Below, in pieces: positions 1 through 8,447 of a stretch of DNA of 64,000 bases. The stretch covers positions 1 through 64,000 of the forward strand of contig JBNKKR010000013.1 of NCBI GenBank assembly GCA_050291935.1, read 5' to 3'. Origin of the DNA: Desulfocapsa sp050291935. GTDB lineage: Bacteria; Desulfobacterota; Desulfobulbia; Desulfobulbales; Desulfocapsaceae. The position numbers were made by a program, and so were the translations under genes. Each line of letters opens with the position of its first letter. Position 1 is the stretch's first letter. The notes below the pieces were generated by a model. The model was not told the DNA's origin. It searched no databases and was given only the letters and a program-made list of their open reading frames with translations.

Positions 1-346
1 AACCTACTTTTCGAAAGAAACCGGATTGATAGGTCAAAGTAAATATTGTATCAATTTTATACTCAGCAGCTTCTTTAAGGCATTCTATAACAAGTTTTCT
101 CCCCAATCCCTTTCCTTGATACTCTTCAACAACTGCAAGGGAACGAATCTCGGCAAGGTCTTCCCAAATGATGTGCAAAGCACATACTGCAACGGGTTTA
201 TCCAGAGCGTCCACCCAGACTTTAAAATCGCGTAATTGATCATAGAGGGCACTGTAGGATTTGGCGAGCAACAAACCTTTTCCGGCAAAATGATTCAACA
301 AGGCGTGAATTTCTTTCACGTCTTCCATGGTAGCATTTCGTATCAT
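1..346 (-). CDS. GNAT N-acetyltransferase, ArgA-like (3' end cut by window)
   Basis: Reading the minus strand from an ATG at 346 gives an open frame of 115 residues that runs off the window edge. The acetyl-CoA binding motif YQGKGLG is at residues 76-82, and the preceding strand (EIRSLAVV) fits motif A of GNAT enzymes. The N-terminal pattern (MIRNATMEDVKEIHALLN) resembles the short N-acetylglutamate synthases of delta-proteobacteria, which would acetylate glutamate as the first step of arginine synthesis; that substrate is inference. A GGTGG lies just upstream of the start. About 35-40 C-terminal residues are missing. It follows the small membrane gene by 45 bases and may share its transcript with argS. 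Confidence 0.7.
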   Translation of the reverse strand, partial: MIRNATMEDVKEIHALLNHFAGKGLLLAKSYSALYDQLRDFKVWVDALDKPVAVCALHIIWEDLAEIRSLAVVEEYQGKGLGRKLVIECLKEAAEYKIDTIFTLTYQSGFFRKVG

Positions 347-391
347 TTATCCACCAATCCTCACAACATCCTTATCCCTTTCTGCTCCGTT

Positions 392-652
392 TTAATGGCC
401 AACAATTTTCTTTTTTTTCTTGGCCTCAAGGCGGGTCACATCAAAAGTCTGTTTCTTTGTAATTGATTCCAATTCAACGTTCTTTTTTGTTTTCTGTACC
501 GGGGGATAGAGAAGATTTTGGCCAGCCCAAACCCCAATCAGAAACATCCAGAGAAAGATACAGAAACAGACCACGGCAACTCCAGCTATGCCACTTCGGG
601 TAAGCTGAAATTTTATTTTTTTAACCGTCTTCTTTCTTTTCCTGGGAGCCAT
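392..652 (-). CDS. small single-pass membrane protein, unknown function
   Basis: An 86-residue protein begins at ATG 652 (MAPRKRKK), 20 bases after argS ends. A longer frame from 700 would overlap argS and is not preferred. The N-terminus is very basic, followed by one hydrophobic segment at about residues 18-40, then a short Lys-rich tail (EAKKKKKIVGH). The basic flank suggests the N-terminus stays in the cytoplasm. In related bacteria a SPOR-domain membrane protein often follows argS; this one has the anchor but no visible SPOR domain, so it could be a shortened relative. No function can be assigned from the sequence. Confidence 0.6.
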   Translation of the reverse strand: MAPRKRKKTVKKIKFQLTRSGIAGVAVVCFCIFLWMFLIGVWAGQNLLYPPVQKTKKNVELESITKKQTFDVTRLEAKKKKKIVGH

Positions 653-671
653 GGCTGATAGAAGCCCCCCA

Positions 672-2336
672 TTACATCCGTTCAGGGGCTGAAAGTCCAA
701 GCATTTCCAGACCGTTTTTAAAAACCGTCCGTAGCGCAGAAATAAGGCAGAGCCTTGCTTTTGTTACGGAAATATCAACGTTTTCAGGATCTATTACTTT
801 GTGTTTGTTATAATAACTGTGCCAATCACCCGCAAGTTCCATCAGGAAAAAGATAACCCGATGGGGAGCAAGGGCTAAAGCCGACTCTTCGATGGTGGCG
901 GGAAATGAGGCGATTCGCTTTAAAAGCTGTAACTCTTCGGCAGTTTCCAGCAAATCAAGATCAACGTTTTCTATTTCGTACCCTTCTATATTTTGTTTCA
1001 CCGCTTTTCGCAAAATGGAACAAATTCTCGCATGCCCATATTGGACATAGTAGACAGGATTGTCTTTTTCTTGACTTGTTGCCAAAGTAAGATCAAATTC
1101 CAGCTGACTGTCCGGTTTACGCATCAAAAAATAGAAGCGGAGAACATCGGCTCCCACCAGATCCATAAGTTCGTCGACGGTAATAAATGTCGCTTTCCTG
1201 GTGGACATTTTCACCTGTTTTCCATCCTTCATCAGGGTTACAAACTGATGAAGAACAACGGTAATTTGTTCAGGATTGTATCCCAAAGCCTGGACACCGG
1301 CCAGTACATCGGGAACGGTTGCGATATGATCAGAGCCAAACACATTAACCAACCAATCAAAACCACGACGAAATTTCTCACGATGATAGGCAATATCGGG
1401 GAGACGGTAGGTCGGCTCACCGGTTTTTTTAATTATAACCCGATCCTGCTCATGACCAAGGGCTGTGGTTTTAAACCAGGTTGCATCATCTTTCTCATAC
1501 ACCAATCCCTTTTCCCGTAAATCCTGAACTACGGAACTAATATGTCCATCGTCATATAAGGTATGCTCGTTGAAATAATTATCAAAGACTATTCCCATAT
1601 CCTGTAATGTACTGGAAATATCTTTAAAAATAAGCTCCACAGCTTTCTCGGTAAAGGGGAGTACATCTTCACACTCAACCAGACTCTCTTGTTTTTCATC
1701 AATCAGCGCCTGGGCAATATCTTGTATATACTCACCTTGATAGCCATCTTCAGGCAGTTCAAACTCCCTTCCCAGCAACTCAAGATAGCGTGCCCTGGTG
1801 GATTGTCCAAGTACTCGCATTTGCCGTCCGGCATCATTAAAATAGTACTCACGAAAGACATTATGCCCCGTTGCCTCAAGAAGCCTTGCAATGGCATCTC
1901 CTAAGATTGCCTGCCTGCCATGTCCTATACTGAGTGGTCCTGTGGGGTTAGCGCTGACAAACTCCACCATTACTTTTCGACCATCTCCTTTTTCAGACCT
2001 GCCAAATGTGTTACCAGCCTGTAATACTGCACCCAACACTTCCTGCCAGAGAGTTTGTTTTAGAAAGATATTTACAAAACCGGGGCCTGCAATTTCAACT
2101 TTTTCTATTATGGACTCTTTTTCCAGGAGTTCAACAATAATCGCTGCAATTTCACGGGGATTTTTCTTTTCAATTCCAGCCATCACCATGGCCATATTGG
2201 TGGAAAAATCACCCTGTCCTTCCCTCTTTGGTACTTCAACAGAGTATTTACCGGAAGCCTTTCCACTCCATTTTCCCGCTTCCACACCTCGTTTAAAGCA
2301 TGCGTCAATGATATTGTGTAGTCGTTCTTGTATCAT
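672..2336 (-). CDS. argS: arginyl-tRNA synthetase
   Basis: A 554-residue class I aminoacyl-tRNA synthetase charges tRNA-Arg in the cytoplasm. The HIGH-type motif is SIGHG at residues 136-140 after the conserved SANPTGPL, and the KMSK-type loop appears as KMSTRKA after KDGKQ. The N-terminal additional domain carries GPGFVNI near residue 85, and the C-terminal helical anticodon domain ends with the family pattern LxLLGLSAPERM. Length matches the family. The start at 2336 overlaps the last 4 bases of alr, so the two are translationally coupled. The start could not be shifted without losing the N-terminal helix MIQERLHNII. Confidence 0.97.
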   Translation of the reverse strand: MIQERLHNIIDACFKRGVEAGKWSGKASGKYSVEVPKREGQGDFSTNMAMVMAGIEKKNPREIAAIIVELLEKESIIEKVEIAGPGFVNIFLKQTLWQEVLGAVLQAGNTFGRSEKGDGRKVMVEFVSANPTGPLSIGHGRQAILGDAIARLLEATGHNVFREYYFNDAGRQMRVLGQSTRARYLELLGREFELPEDGYQGEYIQDIAQALIDEKQESLVECEDVLPFTEKAVELIFKDISSTLQDMGIVFDNYFNEHTLYDDGHISSVVQDLREKGLVYEKDDATWFKTTALGHEQDRVIIKKTGEPTYRLPDIAYHREKFRRGFDWLVNVFGSDHIATVPDVLAGVQALGYNPEQITVVLHQFVTLMKDGKQVKMSTRKATFITVDELMDLVGADVLRFYFLMRKPDSQLEFDLTLATSQEKDNPVYYVQYGHARICSILRKAVKQNIEGYEIENVDLDLLETAEELQLLKRIASFPATIEESALALAPHRVIFFLMELAGDWHSYYNKHKVIDPENVDISVTKARLCLISALRTVFKNGLEMLGLSAPERM

Positions 2337-3463
2337 CCTATATACGTTCTCTGATTATTATTTCCAAGCATACACAATACCTCATAGGAGATAGTGCCCA
2401 TCTTTTCAGCAATTGCATCGCCACTTATTTGCTCGTTTCCCTGCTTTCCGAGGAGTACCACTTCATCACCGGACTGCACATTCTCAACTCCACTCACATC
2501 CGCCATACATAAATTCATGCAGATTCTGCCAATAATGGGAACACGCTTTCCATGAATAAGCACTTCGCCACCATTGGAAAGAGTGCGAGAAAAACCATCC
2601 TCATAGCCCACGGGCAACACAGCTATTTTCGTTTCCTTATCAGTAATATAGGTATGGCCATAGCTTACTCCTGTCCCTGCACCGACGGTTTTCACTTGTA
2701 AAATGGAGCTTTTAAAGCTCATCGCGGGGCGTAATGTTTCCCCCACTGCTCGTTTGCGCCCTTCTTCCCCGTCAGGGTAGTAGCCATACAAAGAAATTCC
2801 CGCCCGAACCATATCACACGAGCTATCAGGAAAATATAAAATACCTCCTGAATTTGCGGTATGGGTAACGAGTTCAGGGATTTTATTTCTCCCCGACATT
2901 CCAAGATATTCAAAGCGGATAAACTGTTCACTGGTATGCTGGGAAGCGGGCTCATCCGCACGTGGAAAATGACTGGCCAACCCCTGATATTGAATCCCGG
3001 GAAGGGTCTGCAAGACCGCCACAAACTCTTGAAGTTCATTTGGCATAATCCCAAGCCTGGTCATACCACAGTCAACTTTTACATGTAATCCAATCGCTTT
3101 ATTTTGTGAAACTGCCTCGGAAGAAAGGATACGGGCACTTTCGATATCATAGATAATTGGCGTTAAATCGTATTCAAATAACAGATGTGCATCATATGTC
3201 TGAAAACCTAAAAACACAAAAATATTATGTGATATACCACTTTTACGAAGTGCAACCCCCTCTCCGATTTCTGCGACCCCAAAATCACAGCATCCAGCTT
3301 CCTGAAAAGCAAGGGCCGACTCCAGCATGCCGTGACCATAAGCATCTGCTTTAACCATGGCAAGCAATCTCGCATTGGAGCGAGTACAGCTTTTTAATAT
3401 AGTATAGTTGTGACGTAATGCAGAGCGATCAACCTCTATTTGATTAAATGATTGTACATGCAT
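2333..3463 (-). CDS. alr: alanine racemase
   Basis: A 376-residue fold-III PLP enzyme interconverts L- and D-alanine for peptidoglycan. The PLP lysine is K38 in MVKADAYGHG. The second catalytic tyrosine is in VSYGHTY, and the C-terminal beta domain contains GRICMNLCMADVS. Length matches the family. It overlaps argS by 4 bases at its 3' end and begins one base away from the stop of the upstream membrane gene, so membrane gene, alr, argS and the small membrane gene look like one transcript. Confidence 0.96.
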   Translation of the reverse strand: MHVQSFNQIEVDRSALRHNYTILKSCTRSNARLLAMVKADAYGHGMLESALAFQEAGCCDFGVAEIGEGVALRKSGISHNIFVFLGFQTYDAHLLFEYDLTPIIYDIESARILSSEAVSQNKAIGLHVKVDCGMTRLGIMPNELQEFVAVLQTLPGIQYQGLASHFPRADEPASQHTSEQFIRFEYLGMSGRNKIPELVTHTANSGGILYFPDSSCDMVRAGISLYGYYPDGEEGRKRAVGETLRPAMSFKSSILQVKTVGAGTGVSYGHTYITDKETKIAVLPVGYEDGFSRTLSNGGEVLIHGKRVPIIGRICMNLCMADVSGVENVQSGDEVVLLGKQGNEQISGDAIAEKMGTISYEVLCMLGNNNQRTYIG

Positions 3464-3464
3464 C

Positions 3465-3905
3465 TCAACGTACCATTTTTCTTTCTTGGTTCCATGCCTG
3501 CCAACATTTTCTAGAAGAAAAGAACAGTCCCCAACCTATGGAAATATATAAGACTCCTAAAAATTCTCTTGGTAAATTGGAACTTCGTAATATACGACCC
3601 ATTGCCATCATCAGAAGAACCAGCAACCATGTTTTCCAGGAGTAAACCCCTCCCAGACACCTTTTATTATCTCCATCTAAAATTCTACGAATATTTTTTT
3701 GTGCAGAAGGCTCCAGCATATAAAAAGCCTTAAAACATCCGATCATCATAGCCGGCAAAAGAAGCCACAAGGTGTTAGTTGCATTTAGCCATAACAACCC
3801 TCGACTTACAAGTAGCAGTCCGACAATACCCCATACTGTACCGGCAACCAGCAGATGGGTAGTCTTGGAGGCAGCCGGTTTGAACTGTAAGAGAATAGGT
3901 CCCAT
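3465..3905 (-). CDS. conserved four-helix membrane protein, unknown function
   Basis: A 146-residue protein with four predicted hydrophobic segments at about residues 16-38, 43-60, 88-104 and 115-130. Conserved-looking motifs are SWKTWLLVLLMMAMGR in the middle and LYISIGWGLFFSSR near the C-terminus. Proteins of this shape are widespread in anaerobic bacteria but I know no function. It ends one base before the alr start, which points to co-transcription with alr and argS. Confidence is in the gene, not in a role. Confidence 0.75.
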   Translation of the reverse strand: MGPILLQFKPAASKTTHLLVAGTVWGIVGLLLVSRGLLWLNATNTLWLLLPAMMIGCFKAFYMLEPSAQKNIRRILDGDNKRCLGGVYSWKTWLLVLLMMAMGRILRSSNLPREFLGVLYISIGWGLFFSSRKCWQAWNQERKMVR

Positions 3906-3974
3906 TGCTATGCAGCTAATCCAAAGAAAAAATCTGATTACGGCCCGATATTTTTACTATACTAAAAACACGAC

Positions 3975-4004
3975 AAGCCCATCCCCCTTTTGAGGAATGG
4001 GCTT
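3975..4004 (-). terminator. intrinsic terminator after the ferredoxin gene
   Basis: An 8-bp stem, AAGCCCAT (3975-3982) with ATGGGCTT (3997-4004), plus inner C/G pairs. On the minus strand it is followed by a short T run at 3964-3968. It sits just beyond the ferredoxin stop and isolates that gene from the alr operon. Confidence 0.75.
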
Positions 4005-4028
4005 GCAAACAAATAGATGTAATGTGAA

Positions 4029-4217
4029 TTACACTTCTGTCACAGTGATGGCCTCTTCTGGGCATACTTCAATGCAGGTCTCACAACCAAGACACTCATC
4101 TTCTTCAACAACCTCAGCTTTGCCATCTACAAGCTCATAAACCTGAGCTGGACAAGCGTTTACACATTCTTCATCGCCAACACATTTGTCTTTATCAACA
4201 ACCACTTCCCAAGCCAT
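4029..4217 (-). CDS. small 2[4Fe-4S]-type ferredoxin with Asp at one ligand position
   Basis: A 62-residue bacterial-type ferredoxin, a soluble low-potential electron carrier. Cluster II has the full pattern C42-x2-C45-x2-C48-x3-C52-P. Cluster I reads C12-x2-D15-x2-C18-x3-C22-P, with aspartate where the second cysteine normally lies. In known ferredoxins with this CxxDxxC pattern (for example Desulfovibrio africanus ferredoxin III and Pyrococcus furiosus ferredoxin) the site can switch between [3Fe-4S] and [4Fe-4S]. The protein is strongly acidic. An SD TGGAGG precedes the ATG. It is monocistronic, with its own promoter and terminator. Confidence 0.95.
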   Translation of the reverse strand: MAWEVVVDKDKCVGDEECVNACPAQVYELVDGKAEVVEEDECLGCETCIEVCPEEAITVTEV

Positions 4218-4555
4218 AACAAACCTCCATAAATAAAAAAAATTAGCAACAAATACAGAATGTATCCGTCTTAGATTCCATTGTCAAAACTGCCAATTCT
4301 GGAATACTCTTTTTGTTCACTGATCAATTAATTCAGAGCCTGAACTTTGTCAAGGATATTTCACCGTTCCCTTATTAAGAAAATAAAACATATTGCCATC
4401 CATGGCCCATGATTTGAACTGTGTATTTTTTTCAGAAATAATTAGCCAGAGTAAACAATATCTAGTAGAGTGAAGCCTTTTGTTGGTGGGACCTTTGCCA
4501 GTGACAGACTAGCAAGATTCGTTCTTAATAACGTATCTCTTTATCAAATAGACAA
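4218..4555. other. 338-base divergent intergenic region
   Basis: Apart from the ferredoxin promoter on the minus strand, no further gene, structured RNA or convincing promoter is seen. The plus-strand gene at 4556 has no clear ribosome binding site. Confidence 0.5.
4259..4287 (-). promoter_or_regulatory. sigma70-type promoter of the ferredoxin gene
   Basis: Minus strand: -35 TTGACA (4287-4282), 17-base spacer, -10 TACATT (4264-4259). Predicted start of transcription is near 4252, giving a leader of about 35 bases with a TGGAGG ribosome site. Confidence 0.65.
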
Positions 4556-4912
4556 ATGACAAAAAGTAAAAAACTTTCCAAAAAAAACAGACAACTCATT
4601 GCAGAAAAAAATGAAATGGCGATGGTGGAAGGTATCTTAGAGGGAAGTCCGGAAGGTATCGGTGTTGTAATCATTCGTCTTGAATGCGGCTGTAAAAAAA
4701 TGGCTGCTGTTGCCGCAAATGGAGATCCCGCCTCAAAACTTATAATATACCGTGATCAAGCTGAATCTATCTGCCCGAAATGCAAAGAAGATAATGGCGC
4801 GTTTATGCGTGTCACTGAAGAGTTTATCCATTGGAAAAAACCAGAACCCAGCGAAGCAGACAAAAAGATGATTCATGGCAAAGTTTTTGGGGAGATGCCT
4901 CAAACAAATTAA
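4556..4912 (+). CDS. hypothetical protein with CxC...CxxC motif
   Basis: A 118-residue soluble protein. It starts with a Lys-rich helix (MTKSKKLSKKNRQ), then a beta-rich middle (GIGVVIIRLECGCKK) and a second cysteine pair, SICPKCKEDN. The C-G-C and C-x2-C pairs could form one zinc site. The start ATG lacks an obvious SD, so a downstream Met at residue 21 or 23 is possible. No function recognised. It lies between a divergent ferredoxin and a coiled-coil gene without overlap to either. Confidence 0.6.
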   Translation: MTKSKKLSKKNRQLIAEKNEMAMVEGILEGSPEGIGVVIIRLECGCKKMAAVAANGDPASKLIIYRDQAESICPKCKEDNGAFMRVTEEFIHWKKPEPSEADKKMIHGKVFGEMPQTN

Positions 4913-5107
4913 TGCATATGGAGCCTTCAACCATTTATTTATAAACAATCAATCATCCCAAAACAGAACAAATCCGGTACAAAGTCATTCAAAAAATCAC
5001 CGACTTACCTGTTCAAAAGCTTTGGGTGTGTTATGCAACTACCTACGTAACTACATTTTTCGTCATTTAATTGACAATATATTTTTTGATGTTAGGGAGA
5101 TATTATT

Positions 5108-7018
5108 ATGGGATCAACAGCTAAAATACTATTTGGAAGTTTTCTAACGATTTGTCTTATTGGGATGTTTTTGCTCTTTTCCATGCAGAAAAGTGCACAG
5201 CTTTCCCTTGATATGGAATCGATGCAACTCATCTCCAAAGAAAAGGACAATAAGATTGCGTCCATTGAAGATTCCCTTCACTCAACAAAAGCGGTGATGG
5301 AAGAAATTCAAAACGCGAACAAACTTATTCCCGAATTAAAACAACAACTTGAAACAATAAAGCAGGAAAAGCTTGTGTATGTCAAGCAACTTGATGATTT
5401 CCAGGCCGAATTGCAAAAGCAGATGGATCTTGTCAAACAGCGCTCTTCTGAGCTTGAGGCACTGCAAGCGCAAATGAGCGGTGATCAAGAAGCATTCGCA
5501 GTCGTCCAGCAGACCCTGAGCGATACAGAGGCTCAAAAGAACGAACTTGCCGTTAAACTGAAAAATTTTGACCAAGCTACCCAGCAGTATCAGGAGACCC
5601 TTGCCCAGAAGGACCGGGTTATTCATATTTACAAACAAAAACTAGACAAAGCTGCTGCCGAGATGCAGCTACTGCAGGCTGGTGACACCAATGAGCAACT
5701 CAACCTGAAGCTCATTTTAGATGAACTCGCCACCAAAACTGCACTGGTTATTGAATTACAAGGAAAACTTGAGGAAGCTGAAAGTGAAGTTATAACTGCT
5801 GGGGGAAATGACAAAATTGCAGTTGTGGTAGAAAATGAGAACCAAGGGCTTATTGAAAAATTAAGTCTTGAAAATGATCTTCTATCAACCGAAATTAAAG
5901 AGTTACAGGGAACAATCAGCGAGCTTGAAGAGAAAATAGCCGCCCAGGAAGAACTCCTTGCATCGTATGAAGGTGAAGTAGAACAACTTCAGCTTCTAAT
6001 CGCCGAGAAAGATAAGGATATCGCCAAACTTGAGCGTCAAAGTGTCGCTGCTCAACAGAACTTGAATCAATTAACAGAGACCCTTGCTGCTCAACGACAA
6101 GAAGTGGCAGCAGCAAAAGAGCAAACAATGAGCATTGCGTCACCGCTCACAGAAAAAATTACCGCCCTTGAGCTGCAAATCAGTCAGACCGCCAAAGAGC
6201 AAGAAAGTGTAAATGAAGAATTAGAACAGGCAAACAGTAACCTCACAGAGGTTCAAAATGAAAAACAACGCCTTAGCGATGAACTTAATTCTTCTAAAGT
6301 CGCCCTTGAGACAGCCCAACAAAAACTTGCTGATTATGAAAATGACCAGTCCACTGTTAAAGAAACAGTGGTCGAAATCCAACAACAACTGGCAGAAAAA
6401 AATGAGGCCATAGCAACACTTGAGAACGATCTGGCAGCAGCAAATGCTGCGGTGGCTGAAAACCGGAGGACCGTAGAAGAACTTACCCAGCAAATTGAAA
6501 GCAGTAAAGTCGAAGAGGCAAATATCAGCGCCGAGCAGGACGAGCGCATTGCAAAACTTATCGAAGAAGTATCTGCTGCCCAGGCCAAAAGCACCGAGCT
6601 TTCTGAAATTGCCGCAAACCTTGAAGCTCGAAACGCTGAGTTACTGGCAGCCTTAGCTGAAAAAGATGCAACGGATACTCCTGCCCCTGCCACTGAAGAA
6701 ACCAGTGAAGAGGATGCAACAGTCGCCGAACCTGCCCCCCAAGATACAACTGAAATACAAGAAGAAGGGAAAACAGAGGAAAAAGAGGCAGTCCAGGAAA
6801 AAGAAGCTGAAGTCGTTCAGGAAGCTGCCGTTGAAGAAGCAACGGAAGAAGTAGCCAGCGAACAAGCTACTGAGGAAGTTGCTGTACCACAGGAAGAGGA
6901 AGCTTCAGCAAGCAAAGAAGTGGCTACAGAAGAAAGCAGTACAACGACGGAAGCCCCAAAAGAAGAGGAAGAAGAAGTACCGTTACAGGAAGATGCGGCT
7001 AACGCTGAAAATATGTAA
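5108..7018 (+). CDS. membrane-anchored long coiled-coil protein with acidic tail
   Basis: A 636-residue protein with one N-terminal hydrophobic anchor (about residues 5-25) after a short basic end, so it is probably an inner-membrane protein. Residues about 30-510 are almost continuous heptad-rich sequence full of Glu, Gln, Lys and Ala (for example ELEEKIAAQEELL), typical of a rod-like coiled coil. The last 120 residues are a low-complexity Glu/Ala/Thr/Pro/Val tail. A GGGAG ribosome site precedes the ATG and a strong terminator follows. No catalytic domain is visible. A structural or tethering role in the envelope is inference only. Confidence 0.8.
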   Translation: MGSTAKILFGSFLTICLIGMFLLFSMQKSAQLSLDMESMQLISKEKDNKIASIEDSLHSTKAVMEEIQNANKLIPELKQQLETIKQEKLVYVKQLDDFQAELQKQMDLVKQRSSELEALQAQMSGDQEAFAVVQQTLSDTEAQKNELAVKLKNFDQATQQYQETLAQKDRVIHIYKQKLDKAAAEMQLLQAGDTNEQLNLKLILDELATKTALVIELQGKLEEAESEVITAGGNDKIAVVVENENQGLIEKLSLENDLLSTEIKELQGTISELEEKIAAQEELLASYEGEVEQLQLLIAEKDKDIAKLERQSVAAQQNLNQLTETLAAQRQEVAAAKEQTMSIASPLTEKITALELQISQTAKEQESVNEELEQANSNLTEVQNEKQRLSDELNSSKVALETAQQKLADYENDQSTVKETVVEIQQQLAEKNEAIATLENDLAAANAAVAENRRTVEELTQQIESSKVEEANISAEQDERIAKLIEEVSAAQAKSTELSEIAANLEARNAELLAALAEKDATDTPAPATEETSEEDATVAEPAPQDTTEIQEEGKTEEKEAVQEKEAEVVQEAAVEEATEEVASEQATEEVAVPQEEEASASKEVATEESSTTTEAPKEEEEEVPLQEDAANAENM

Positions 7019-7041
7019 ACTATATGGGAACTACTTCTTAG

Positions 7042-7075
7042 GCCCATTCACTCAGGTGAATGGGCTTTTTCTTTT
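7042..7075 (+). terminator. intrinsic terminator of the coiled-coil gene
   Basis: A perfect 10-bp stem, GCCCATTCAC (7042-7051) with GTGAATGGGC (7056-7065), loop TCAG, followed by a T-rich stretch (TTTTTCTTTTT). The stop codon and last codons of the convergent gene at 7048 lie inside the hairpin. Confidence 0.9.
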
Positions 7076-8427
7076 TCCCTTCTGCAACAGGCCATAAATC
7101 CGGTGGCCCACCGTGGCGTTCCCAAGGCATGGACATGGGTATACAGGGCTAATACATTTTTATAGCTCAGCCCATCGCGGCCATCAACAAATCCAACTCC
7201 CCTGCTCATCTTTAAAGCAAGTTCCTTTGGATTACCTCGCCAATCCAAAACCGTGGAATACCGAAATTCGTGTCCTTTCACCTCTTGTCCCATGGCATAA
7301 AACGGGTTTTGCCCATCCACGGTAAATCCGGTATATCCATGGGCCTGTGGTTTTTGGGAAAGTCCAAATTGTATGGGAAAGACAGAAGTAAGTGGGAATG
7401 TTTCACCATCTAAGGTTATGGATTCACCAAGATAGATTAACCCGCCACACTCAGCATAAATTGGAAGCCCTCTATCCGCAGCCTCTTTAACGGAATGTCG
7501 AAAACTTCTATTGGCGGCCAACAGTTGGGCAGATGTCTCCGGAAACCCGCCACCAATATAGAGTCCATCAAGATCTGGTAATACTTTTTCCTGAAGGGCA
7601 TCAATAAACACAAATGAAGCCCCTTCCGCCTGTAAGGCTTCCAGGTTCTCCGCATAATAAAACTGAAAGGCAGCATCAACCAACAATCCTATACGAAGCG
7701 TGGATTTTTTGATTACTTTAGTTTTTTTCGTTAGAACCGTCTTAGTCTTCGCCATCAATGCAACGACTCGATCCAGATCGACATTTGCCTTAATTGTATC
7801 CGCCAAAAGGTCCATTGCCTCTTCACTCCCCTCATATTCCTGATGGGGAGTCACCCCAAGATGACGCATGGGGAATATATCGCGTTTCAGACGAGGAATG
7901 GCGCCGAGTACGGGAAGCCCTGTATACTTTTCAATGGATGTTGTTACTATTGATTGATGCCTTTTAGTACCGATTTGGTTGAGAATAACCCCTCGAATAT
8001 TAATACGCTTATCAAGTTGCATGCACCCAAGGACCATGGCTGCCACAGTACGAGTTGTTTTCGTACAATTCACCACCAGAATAATGGGAAGGTTTAAGGA
8101 AATGGCCAACTCAGCAGTGGAATATCCCCCTTCGGGGTCCACACCATCATATAAACCCCGATTTCCTTCTATAATGGCAATATCTGCGCCATCACAACTC
8201 CTGCTAAATGATTCTTGTATCGCAGTCTCATCCATAAGATAGGGATCAAGATTATAACAATCTCTCCCTGCCGCGACCTTCATCCACCCGGCATCGATAT
8301 AATCAGGCCCTTTCTTAAAGGGAACAACCTTCTTGCCACTTTTGGTCAAGGCTGCAACAATTCCAACAGCCGCCACACTTTTCCCGGAACCACCTGCAAG
8401 TCCCGCTACCACAATTGCTTTTGTCAT
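7048..8427 (-). CDS. CobB/CbiA-family a,c-diamide synthase; possibly siroheme amidase DsrN
   Basis: A 459-residue glutamine-dependent amidotransferase. The N-terminal P-loop is GLAGGSGKS at residues 9-17 (ATP activation of carboxylates). The C-terminal class-I glutaminase-like domain has the nucleophile region YAECGGLIYL and the histidine motif GHEFRYS. Family members amidate cobyrinate, nickel-sirohydrochlorin or, in sulfur metabolisers, siroheme (DsrN). No cobalamin genes lie nearby, so DsrN is as plausible as CobB; sequence alone cannot decide. The gene is next to a DUF374 acyltransferase gene 20 bases upstream. Its 3' end overlaps the terminator of the convergent gene. Confidence 0.85.
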   Translation of the reverse strand: MTKAIVVAGLAGGSGKSVAAVGIVAALTKSGKKVVPFKKGPDYIDAGWMKVAAGRDCYNLDPYLMDETAIQESFSRSCDGADIAIIEGNRGLYDGVDPEGGYSTAELAISLNLPIILVVNCTKTTRTVAAMVLGCMQLDKRINIRGVILNQIGTKRHQSIVTTSIEKYTGLPVLGAIPRLKRDIFPMRHLGVTPHQEYEGSEEAMDLLADTIKANVDLDRVVALMAKTKTVLTKKTKVIKKSTLRIGLLVDAAFQFYYAENLEALQAEGASFVFIDALQEKVLPDLDGLYIGGGFPETSAQLLAANRSFRHSVKEAADRGLPIYAECGGLIYLGESITLDGETFPLTSVFPIQFGLSQKPQAHGYTGFTVDGQNPFYAMGQEVKGHEFRYSTVLDWRGNPKELALKMSRGVGFVDGRDGLSYKNVLALYTHVHALGTPRWATGFMACCRREKEKAHSPE

Positions 8428-8447
8428 GTATCCCTTTTTTTAGCTAA

